A stretch of 64,000 nt of DNA from Paraescarpia echinospica (Eukaryota > Annelida > Polychaeta > Sabellida > Siboglinidae), in assembly GCA_020002185.1 (NCBI GenBank), contig CM034536.1:10316764-10380763 (forward strand), in the 5' to 3' direction. The first letter of the stretch is position 1, and the number at the start of each line of letters is the position of its first letter. This document shows, piece by piece, positions 11,701 to 23,700 of the stretch. The translations under genes were made by a program, and so were the position numbers. Below the pieces are notes generated by a model. That model saw only the letters and a list, made by a program, of their open reading frames with translations. It was not told the origin of the DNA and searched no databases.

Positions 11701-14700
11701 TATTCTGTAACTCACACTGATGAAAGACCATTTAAATGTACAGTTCCTTATTCTGTAACTCACACTGATGAAAGACCATTTAAATGTACAGTTCCTTATT
11801 CTGCAACTCACATTGATGAAAGACCATTTAAATGTACAGTTCCTTATTCTGTAACTCACACTGATGAAAGACCATTTAGATGTGCAGTTCCTTATTCTGT
11901 AACTCACACTGATGAAAGACCATTTAAATGTGCAATTCCTTATTCTGTAACTCACACTGATGAAAGACCATTTAAATGTGCAGTTCCTTATTCTGTAACT
12001 CACACTGATGAAAGACCATTTAAATGTGCAGTTCCTTATTCTGTAACTCGCACTGATGAAAGACCATTTAAATGTGCAGTGTATTACAGCTTGTTTTGCT
12101 CCTATTAAAGTAAACAGTGGGTTGTATGGTTTAACTAGAAGCCATAGTTTCTCTTGATATTTCATGTTCAATTAATAAAAGAAGTGTATTTTTAGCACGA
12201 CAACAGTGTATTCTTTATCACATTAAGATACATATAACAGTACCTCCCAGTTTCATTCATATGTGTCCATTTCATATTAACCCCAGCAGTGTAAGTTATA
12301 ACATATGCCCTTTTATAGACTGCCAGAAATTTTTATAGACTGACGAAAATAAAATATTACGGTAGGTCTGCCTACGCTATTTTGTTCGTAATAAAATGTT
12401 TTAAAAAATAAAACATGTTTTTCCTACCTACCTACCCTATTTTAAAAATCAATGTTACTGGAAACAAAACTATATTTTATTGTGGCCTTACATTGAAACA
12501 CCCTACTGCACATATGTTACGATATATATATATGTATCCTGTGACACACTTCGTGTATGGTTCATAGTAACATACATTCAAACTCATTTGGCAGTTGGAG
12601 CCAGTTAATATTTATGACTGTGGTAGCAAAACTAGTGCCCTCTTTACTGTCGGTTTAATCACCTGCCATCTAAAAATACCTTTTTTATGTGTATTCATCA
12701 CGTTGAACATTCCTACCTTGGTGTAATTATTAACTACAAGAAGAATTTGTTATGGAAAAACAAACTAATGTAATGTGGCAATGAATGTCCATAATATTAA
12801 AACAGTCATTCAGTTATCTAGCCAATGGTTCCAAGGCTTAAATACATTCACTAATTAGAGTTGTGTAAATATTGACTTACAAAATCTGATCATGTTTATT
12901 TTATAAAATCATAATTGTATTAATTTAAACTAGATATATCTATTCTATTATATTTGCCACAAAAATGGGTTGAGTATACATGAACGAATAGTATTTGTGC
13001 AGTAACTGCAAAGTGGCTGAAAGCTTTCCAGAGATTATTACTAGTAGTCGATTGGCAAAAAATAAACAAGTTTGCTGTGGGTGAAATATACAATATTTTG
13101 AGAAGTCCTAAGGACTGGATATCCTGCCATTTGTTTTTATATGTAATATATATATATATATATATATGTACCTTGTTTATAATATTAGTATACTATAATA
13201 TCAAGTGTGCCCACTAACACTTCGCTATATTGGTAAGTTCATGAGTTGGCAAACCGTTTAGCATGTTGATTTCATGTACATTGTTTACAATAATTGCTGC
13301 TAACAATGGCAAGCCTTTCACACCAAATGATACAATATACTTAGTAGATATATCAGACATAAAAGTAGCCTTGATGTAGCAACCGTTTATTTGTAAGTGC
13401 TCATGTCTCGTCACAGAAGGCTGTTTTTGCAAGCCTAATTTGTGACATGGAAACAAGATAAATTAATTTTTAGTGCCAAGCTGTCAAGGAAACGCCATGC
13501 ATTCTATTTGATGCATCCTGGCATATGTGTGTATTACTTGGAGGAGTCCAAAGTTTAACCCGGGTTTAACCTGAGTTGGGCTAAACCTCCATTTTGGGCT
13601 AAACTGGGTTAAACCCGGGTTAAACTATTTTTCAGGCACATTTTATCACAATATGAAAGAATAAAGCAGGCAAAGTGTTTCATATAGCTTTATTATCAAT
13701 ATGAAACAGAGAAGACTCACAGTTAACTAATTTGGTACATAGAAATGCACATACCGGTACATGTATTATTGTTTTCATGTCATCTTTCACACATGACAGT
13801 TTTGTCAAAGTCTTATCATAAAACAAACTGGCTAATGTTCACCAGTCTAATTCCACAGCACCACAAAGTTCTCTGTAGCATGTCACACGCTTTGCTGCTT
13901 TCTCCAAACCAAGCCTATTACAAAGTTTGGTCTGGATAGCACTGAAGTTTGAGAAAATCCTCTCAATTGATGCAGAATTTGACATGGTTCACCAACTTGT
14001 AGTTGTTGGCAGTGAACGCAAGTGCTTAGAGGGTAGATTACCACCTGCCAGTCTCCAAGGCTCTATATCCTCCTGTTCCATAACCAGCAAGCTGACACCA
14101 GGCTGTACTGGTGTAGGTTGTCTGACTGGAATCACTGCACAAGACTCAGCTAGTAATTAATGGCAGTGTCCAGTGTGGGACATGCATTTTATGGCTTGGC
14201 ACACTAATAAAAGTCCCTTTTATTTTGGACTTTCTGGCCAGGTTTAAATACATAAAAGGATTATGGTCTGAACTGATATATACTATGTAGTATAAGTTGT
14301 TTGCATAAGGTGGATATTAACTTGAGGTTTCTGGCTTGGGAAAATACTCACATCTGAAGGGAAACCTTTGTAACTTTTATGCAATCAGTGTGCAGAAAAA
14401 TTGTATCAGTCAGTAACAGAATACCCCAATAACACGATTATCATCTGATTATCATAAACTTATAAAGTGATAGTCACATTGACAGACTTATTTAAAGAGC
14501 AGTTGTCATCTTTACATTTACATCATTACAGTTACATCAATAATATTATGACAGTTTTAAACCATCATCAATCTACATACCTACTGTATTTATATTGAGA
14601 ATGTCCCTCTGATAATGGCTATCAGTCTGGTGACTTTGATAGAAGTATCACCACCTGTTGTTTCTGCCTGGTACATCATCTAATGCCATGGCCAATAGTG

Positions 14701-17700
14701 ATATTTGGTGTCCATAGGTTACACCTACAACCTTATCACTCATTATGTATCTTAGTACTTATTACAAAGTCACAATAACTTGGGCTTCAAGGAGAAATAT
14801 ACTTATCACTCAGTATATTTCTCCTTGAAGCCCAAGTTATTGTGACTTTGTAATAAGTACTAAGATACATAATTCTACCTTTAGGAGTAGTTGTAGCTGA
14901 TGTAGTGATGCTACCATGGTACAATACATTGTTTGCATAATGTTTGTGTCCATGTTACATGCACAACCTTTGTGTACTGTAATGCTCCTCTACCATTTTT
15001 TGTCATACATATAAAAATATAGTTAATCACTGCATTAGTGGGCCTATTACATGTCTTATTAGTTCCTTAAACATGTATTTGCCTCGTAAGATTATGCTGA
15101 CTAGCATACTAATATCACAAGACGAGTATGATAATAGTTTTGTGTCTCGGTCTTGCATGTTTTCATACTTTTTCTGGTCAGGCAACAACGTAATGACCAA
15201 GGCCTCTTTTAACAGCTGTATTGAAGTAGGACTAATAAAAAGTCATGACATTCTGTTGAAGTATGCATGTGTTTGTATGAGAAATTGCCTTCAGTTGGTG
15301 TCCATGTTACACGTGCAACCGACGTGTTGGTAGTTCATTTGCATGTTGAAAATTAATAGATATAGTTGTGTTATTATCTCCTTGTGTCTAATTACTTAAA
15401 TTATACATGTTTCTACACCACATAAAAGGAAAGAAACTTTGAAAATATCAGTTTGAATTTTTTCATTTTGGTTTACCAACTCGTGAACTAACCCATATAG
15501 AGCTTTAACCATATATCTATTTGTATTAACTTCATTAACGGACCATGTATTGCATGATACCATCATCTGTTCAAACACTTCTAGCAGGGACAGCTAGGAT
15601 AAGTTGTTATGGGGTCAGGGTTTTATCATGCACCCTGTCAAAAACATGAGACAGACCAGCACATACGGGTGTCCTGTCTAACAAGTAACTGCTGTGTCAT
15701 GACAAAGGTTTCATGTCCCATCCTATCTGTTCTAGACCCGTCTGTGTCCATTTATGGTGTCCATACGTAGCTAGACGAGTACTACCAGCTGACTGACAGA
15801 ACTGTTTGAATCTCCCTTTATGTTGTGGTTGTCGCTTGAAAGTGTCAATATATTGTTATTCTGTCAGCCACAACAATACCAGTGACTATGCAGCAGCACG
15901 GAAGATCTATATGTCACCGAGTATGCTAAGGCATTGAGAATATTTTGACAATGGTCGATCTGTTCAACACCCAAGTAATGAATTGTGAAAGCAGAACTTG
16001 CCACTAGCATCATGCACTCATAGATTGGCTTCAGGACATCGTGCTTTTAATGTATTGTTTGGTATTGAAAAAAGTAAAATATATATGACAGGCCTTGACA
16101 TTAAGGTTTTGTATCCACTGGCCCAGGGGGCCAGTAGATTTGAAAAGTTACTGGCCCGCCCCAAAAAGTTACTGGCCTGGATTTTGTTTTTAAAATGTTG
16201 ATACCGAGGTGCCTATCGGACGCTTCACTGAAGAAGTCCACAAAGTCTAATGTTCGCCTGGAATGAAGTCATGCTGACTTTTTCGAAGTTCCTAAATGTG
16301 CACATCATTTACGAAATTAATCTAAAGCCTATAAGAAGTGATAATGCAAAGTTAAATGAAGATTTTTAATCGTGGTATCGCTTTGCAGTCTGCTATTAAT
16401 AAATTTAATGCAAAATCTGAGACGTCACCGACCTATTTTCATCTCGCGGCTTGATTCTTTAGCTGGCTGTCCTCAGCACATCAAAAGCATTTCTTGGTTT
16501 TGGCTGAGCCTGAATCTCAATGCTAAGGCCAGTATTGCCAGGATCAGGCACATTATACCATGATAAATGTGCATCTGAATGCCGATACCACGTGTATCAT
16601 GTTATCATTACCACTGGGGATGACCAATGCTGATGTAAACAACGCATCGGTGTGCAACACTGTCCAGGGTCCTGACCTTGCTCTCTTTCCTCCCAAGACA
16701 CAGCTGTATAACAAGATCCACCCCTGCAGCCATGGTCTTTAACAATGCTACAAAATATTTGACTGTATAACAAATTTCCTTGATACCTTTCCATTATTGA
16801 ATATTATATGCACTAGCATTTTATCATGCAGACAGTTGAGTTTGCCTGCCATCCATAGCCAACGTGTGACAGGACCGCTTATTAGGTGAATAATTACTGA
16901 CCCCCGCCAATCACGTGGGTGGATACAAATGAATTTGGCAGTGCATACAAGTAATCGTATACGCATGACTGAGTTTGCCATTATTTAATTAGTTGTAACA
17001 AAAATGTAACAAAACAAACATTTATTTAAATATCAAATAAAAAGATTAGGGTTGTCCTATTTTTCTAGGTAATGTTGGGTTACCGGAAACATGATGGTGG
17101 TCAATCGGATTGAAATCAGTGGCCTGGTGAGCCAGTAAAATATGAAAACTGACCCGAACTGACCCAACAGCCTCAAAAAGGCACCAGGCCAGCAGGCCAG
17201 TGCTAATGTTGAAGCCTGCATAATTCATGCCTCCTGTCTTTAACTTGATTTTCCTGAAAAAAATGAAAGTTAAGCACAAAATGTTTTTATTTTTTACCAC
17301 TTCTAATCATAAAAGTTTCCAGTCGTAAGGCAGTAACAGACACACAAAATGGTAACCATCGTAAATTTTTGTAAGTGTTTCTCCTCCCAAGCATTGATGT
17401 CCACTCCCCTCTTTTTGTTCATTTCTTTCCTCCGACCGTTGGCCTCTGATTTACCAATTGACGATGCATTTTAAAAACACAACTTACATTAAATATAGTT
17501 CTATTTTCACCCATCGAAAAAGAACTCATCCCGTCCAAAAGACGGGTGGACGGGTCTCCACGTAAAGCTTTGGTGACTGCACTGTGGTCACTGTGTTGCA
17601 TCTGTTGCAGTCGGAGGCATCTACACGGTGCTGAAGACGAAGGCCAACGTGTCAGTGGAGGAGCTGGGAGAGCAGTACTGTCTCATCGGCCCCTACAATG

Positions 17701-20700
17701 AGTCGTGTGTCCAGATGGAAGTGGAGGTGTTGGAGCCCTACAGCGAGGCCATGCAACTCACACTGAAACAGATGCGCGACCACGGGCTCAAGGTATGTGT
17801 GTGTGTGTGTGTGGGCGAGTGCGTGCGTTATTATCACATGTAGGGACTGGTGCTGTCTACTGGCTAGGAGCGTAACAATACATCGAACCAATATGTACAT
17901 CGAACTGTAGATGTGTTAAGGTAGTCGGTGTAACAAAATTAATTAAATTAAAATTTAATAAAGATATATATGAAAACAACAATACAACAGTTTAGTTATT
18001 GACGTCATTGCATGTTGCTTTATTTACACAATGCCGATGTCATGATATAACTAACTAGACTAGTTCCATCCTTAGGTTCTTAAACATGTCCGAATATAAA
18101 AACATAACTGGCCCGTGGGACACAACATTGTGTACTGGGCATGTTTAAAAGCTATCAGTTAGCTACTTTTGCTATATATGGCAAGCATTTTGTTATAAAA
18201 ATGCCATTTTTGACCTAATACAACTTTGTAATTAATATCTTGAATCTCATAATATTACACCTGTCCAAGGACAACAACATATACAGTGAGTACGCAAAAT
18301 ATGAGATGGATGTGAATGATAGTTTACGAGATCTGGCAGGAGACAAGCACACAATTTAAAAACATAACTCGTGCAAATAAAAATATGAACACCTGGAAGA
18401 TAAATTTTTTTAAATTAAAACAAGTTTCATTGAGCTATGTCATGTTGTTTGGTTTTATCTGACTTTTTGTGAATGGGTTTCCTTTCCCTGATCACCTTGA
18501 GTCATGGAAAATTTTCAAAACTAAAACTGTTCTGGACCAAAAACCAGAACAACCATTACAATGTAATAAAGTCATTACATGAAGAAATAATGGGATGTTC
18601 CTAATGTACTGAAGTTCTGTAAGAAATATAGCTTACTTTGCATAAGTATCACTGTTTTATTTATAAAATAATATTAAATTAAAACTATATGTCGCATATT
18701 TTCATTGTTTCTTTGTAATTTTGTAAATTTGGATATTCGTTTTTAAATATATTATTGTACATTTCAAAATTATTTGGTAACATAGAAAAAGAACAGCCAA
18801 AATATACTCTTATCAAATTTAACTGCATCATGTCATCAGTCTTGGACTACCTGGTTCGTCAGTCTCATCCCGCCATGAATCCCACCATCGACAATATTTG
18901 ATATTATCTTATAACTATTAACACTATTTCCAAAGTCAAATAAACTAGTTATACTAAATATGATTTTTCATGCGTAACCATAGACTTAGATCATAAATGC
19001 AGGTTGAAAGTCGGTCTAAATAGCTACGAAACGACAACGCCTCGCAGGTCGGACACGGACGTAGCAGTTTGTTTGTTCATTATAATTGTTGTGCTAAGTT
19101 CGAAGGCATGCAGCACTTTGCATGATTGACCGTCTGATAATAACCAATCATCTGAATTAAAATAAACATTCAAAACTAGGTACATATGGAATGATTAGAG
19201 AAATGTGTTCTTTGTCCTTAAAAATATCCAGGATCCCCGCACAGCTCCTGATATGTTACCAGGAAAAAAGTCAATTCTGATCCGTTCTCCTGGCCGACTT
19301 AGCAGGGCTAAATGAAGTTGTGTACATGACAGAGATGGAGTGTGTTTGTGAAGTGCCAGTCTGAACCCATTGCAAGACTGACGGCCCTGGTGGTACAAAC
19401 AGACACCTTTGTGTCTGGAAGACACAGTTGCTGTGTCATGTTGAGGCATCAGCTCGCACCACTGTAACTGTGTCAACACATTGATATGCCAGCACTTGTG
19501 GGGCTGATTTATATCTACGCTGCTGTCTCCTGAACTTTCATACATAAACATGTATAATGCCCAGTACTGCGACTCACTGGGCATTATAAGGAACCTTTTG
19601 AAATGCTGATTTGGATGGCAAAACAAATAGTTATGTTCCACTTTTTGGGATACATCAGTCATAGCCATCATAAAGATATAAAACAAATTTAAAAAGTCAA
19701 GAATGTGTGCTGCTGGGTTGTATTTTTTTGTCGGACATTGACAAAAATGCGGTTTGAGGAACGTTTGAAAGTGTGACATAAAAAGTGCAAATTTGAAATG
19801 TGTTCTGTTCTTTGTTTTATGAAGGAAAACATATTTTTTACAGTCTAAAAATTGTGTGTCACGGTCGTGATGCATTCTGTCAATGGCAGTCATAGCGCAG
19901 GGCTGCCTATCATTACGGATTTTCCGTAATCAATACGGAAATTCACCTCAGATTATGGCATTACGGTAACTGCTGCCATATTATGGGAATACAGATATCC
20001 AACTACAGAAAATGATATACATTCAAGAATTGCGAAATCTATAAATAAAGTTGCTCGAGATGCCCTGAAGAAATTTTCATCATTCACTTGTTACAATTGA
20101 TTAACAAATATTTAGTCCACTACAAGTTCTACAAAGTCGGTACAGTAATGTCATCCAATGCTGTGTCTGTGTACATTGTTACACCTTTGACTGCCACCAG
20201 CCTGCTGATGACTGCTGTGGCACTTGGGCATATTATTATACCTGCATCTGTCAGTCAACAGCAATTACAGCGGCCAAAAATTTCAGTGTCATTAATGCGC
20301 GTCTAGACATTAATAAAAATGAAAGAAACAAATTATTAAATGATGTTAGGTAGAACCATTAAATCACATTAAATAGTTATGGTTTTCTGAAAGTATGAAT
20401 ATAATTATAAAATGTCTTAGAAGAATATAAAATGAGTATTATAATTGTTGTAATTGCAATATAAAACTATCAAATTTGTATTCAAAGGTTTTTATTCGAA
20501 TTCATACAACAATTTAACATTGTCATTGAATGTTAGTAATAATTATAATGTTTCCTGCTGTGTGTTGTAAATTTAGAAGCTTGTTGGATGATTATTGGCT
20601 ATTCACTGGCACTGTCTTTCTCACGGTGATGCTCTACGGACATAAACACTTGGACATGTCTGGCCATGCAGGCACTTTGACAGTTGTAATTAACACAATG

Positions 20701-23700
20701 TAACTTATTGGATGTTGCTAAACAAGCATCCCTTTGAAGTGCTAACGGACGACCTTAACTGCTGACAGGAGTTACACTGTAGCAACACAATAATTATGTT
20801 GAAACAAAGTATATCTACCTTTGATGATTAAATTAGTAACTTCCTGGATTCCCAGGCACTGTGAACAGGCTGGGCATGGGGGAGGGTTAATTCCGGAAAT
20901 TGTTTTTGCTCAGGTAGGCAGACCTGATAGCGCAATATTATTACCAATTAAGTATAGCTTTTATTACAACCAGCGTTTTGCCTGGTAAGCTACTCTCCGA
21001 TAGGTGTGAAAACAACTCACTCCGTTTCCAACTATTTTGTGGCATACTCCCGTATTTTATACCATCCGAAACAAGAGGAAATTATTTTCCCTCAATAAAC
21101 CGTGACCATTCGTCCCATCAAGAAAGAGTAAATTGCGAAAATCACGGCCGTGACAATTGCAAATATAATTAAATTGAATGCGCATCATCAATAGAATCTC
21201 AGCATGTGTAATATAGATCTTGCCATATAATTTCTCTCAATATTTTGCGGTGTCTTTTTGCGCAGGATTTCCGACAGTTTTATTGATGGTGTTCGGTCAT
21301 GATGTTTGACCCTATGATTTATCGGGTAAACAATCACGACTATGATTATCATTAAAATGTTCTGCAAATTCAGTTCAATCCCTTAAATATTGCTTACACA
21401 TATTAAATCAATTCATTATGGAGTAATTTTGTAAAAAAAGTTAAAATATATATATTTTGACTGACATTTCCGTCAATTTTCTCTGAATATATTGATGAAA
21501 CTATGTCTTCAACAATTTATGTAAATAAAATCAATTGTCTCTACAACCAAAGCATTTATGTAAATTGATTCAGGTTTCTAGAAATTAACCTAGATGTCAC
21601 ACTTCTTGCATGTACAGTGTGGATATGTTTATGTAATGGTATTGTCCCATTTGTACTACGGGGTAGTGGTGCTCATTTAGGATTTAGATGCATAGTAGGT
21701 CTGCCAACTTTTGATTTTTTGAAATCCAGAATTTCAGGCCTCCAACAGCATCCACCTTGGGATCTCCAAATGCACCTCCAAGACTTACACAAAACTACAA
21801 CTGCAACTATAAAAGAAAACTACAACTGCAACTATAAAAGCCAACAATTTGGGAGATTTTCTTTTTTTCCGGGAAGGCATGAGTTTCACAACAAATACAG
21901 GAGACTCCTAGAAAATCCAGTCCTGAGAGTTGCACATAGATGTCTGTGGTAGCTTAGATTTAGAGTCAATGAGACCACCATCCATTTATATGAAATAAAA
22001 CATTCCTGATAGAAATGGACAAGGACATCATTGCTTTGTCAAAAGTCCAGCTAATTTAAATCTGTGTGTGGCTTAACTTAAGTTCCCTTGTCTGGTATCG
22101 GTGAGTTATGTTTTTTTCAAAATAGAGCCATCTGAACCAGTACCAGTTTTGTGGGCAAAGTCCATACTCCATACGTGTTTTTGACCCGATAAATCAAACA
22201 TCACGACCATACACCGTCAATAAAACTTTTGGATATCCCGCGCATGAAGACACCGCAAAATATAGAGAGAAATACCATGCCAAGATTTATATTACACATG
22301 CCGAGATTCTATTGATAATACTTGTGATTTATGCAAAAAAAGTTGACGGAATATTTCTTATCTTCAATTTGACGCCATCTTATCTCCTTCATTGGAAAAC
22401 GGCGGCCACGTCGAGTCACATGACCATTTGATATCCTCTTGGTTTCCCTTCGCACAGTTTTGGAAGTACCGGTAGTCCGGTTTCTTGATGGGACAAAGGG
22501 TCGTGATTTATTGACGGAAAATAATTTCCTCTTGTTTCGGATGGTATAAAATACGGGAGTATGCCACAAAATAGTTGGAAATGCTGGTTGTAATAAAAAC
22601 TATATTTAATTGGTACTAACATTACGCTATGACCACCATTGACAGAACGCATCATGACTGTGACACACAATTTCTAGACTATAAAAAATATGTTTTCCTT
22701 CATAAAACAAAGAACAAAATACATATTATGAAGAATAGTATGTATTTTATTTATTTACACCACTGCATGCAAAAAGAAACACTTTTAATGCTTTGATACA
22801 ATATTCAAAATTGGCACTTGCAGTTACTGGATACTAGAACTGAATCTGTGTCACTGATTTTGTACTGGCACCAAAACATGTTCAAAGTCTCCCTATACCA
22901 GTGTACCCAATAGATCAGTCCTGTTGTTGTCCAGTAAACACCCAGTCAACATACAGTGACCAGCAGCCAAAAGTAGTATCTGACCCCAAATGGTCAAGTA
23001 AACATGGCTAGTGTTGGTCACTATATATACCCGGATATATTCCCTGGTAGTCCAGTATTACCCCGTCTCTGTACTGTACGCAGGGGTGATTTTATTTATT
23101 TTAACAAACACATTGAAATCATGACATCCTTACTACATTACATAATAGCAACGTGTTGAAAAGGGATGTCCACCCATGTTATAATTTAACACATATGTAT
23201 TACATGCATGTATTAAGACTGGATAATAGTAATAATACTAAATAATTTAAGAGTACCATTGTACACATGTGTCTGGCTACTGTCTTCAAGTTAAAGTAGG
23301 TCAGCAATCAACATAATTTTCACCTCTATATTCATGGTAGCTAAACATAAATTATTAAGGTCAACAATCAACATAACGTTCACCTCTATATTCATGGTAG
23401 CTAAACATAAATTATTACCATGACTTACGTTGTGCACCTGTTGTTCAATCAATGACTCGTCTTGTTCTTTCTCTGAATTTTGTGTTTGAAAACAACTTCC
23501 ATAAATAAGGAGAAGATAGTTTTTGTCCACAAAATCACAGCAGTCACCAGTTTTATTGTCCATAAAGTTCTCAGATGTTAAATGTGCCTGCATGCAGACA
23601 CTACTTTTGAGTTTGTGTCTGTTATGTACTAGTACTAATTATGTGCATTACAAAATAAGTGGAGTTGGTGCTGAAAAAATATCCCACAAACATGTAAAAG

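Noticed and set aside
8245..12171. 1,308-codon minus-strand ORF and 570-codon plus-strand ORF as real proteins
   Set aside because: Both are the two readings of the same 48-bp satellite. The variable positions mostly change residues and there are no gene signals, so they are treated as a repeat artefact.
14742..14873. A microRNA precursor
   Set aside because: A 62-bp perfect stem with an 8-nt loop is unlike an animal pre-miRNA; the fold-back origin is more likely.
19195..19893. 232-codon minus-strand ORF as a gene
   Set aside because: No recognisable domain or splice context, and it overlaps a repeat arm. Kept only as an unrecognised ORF.
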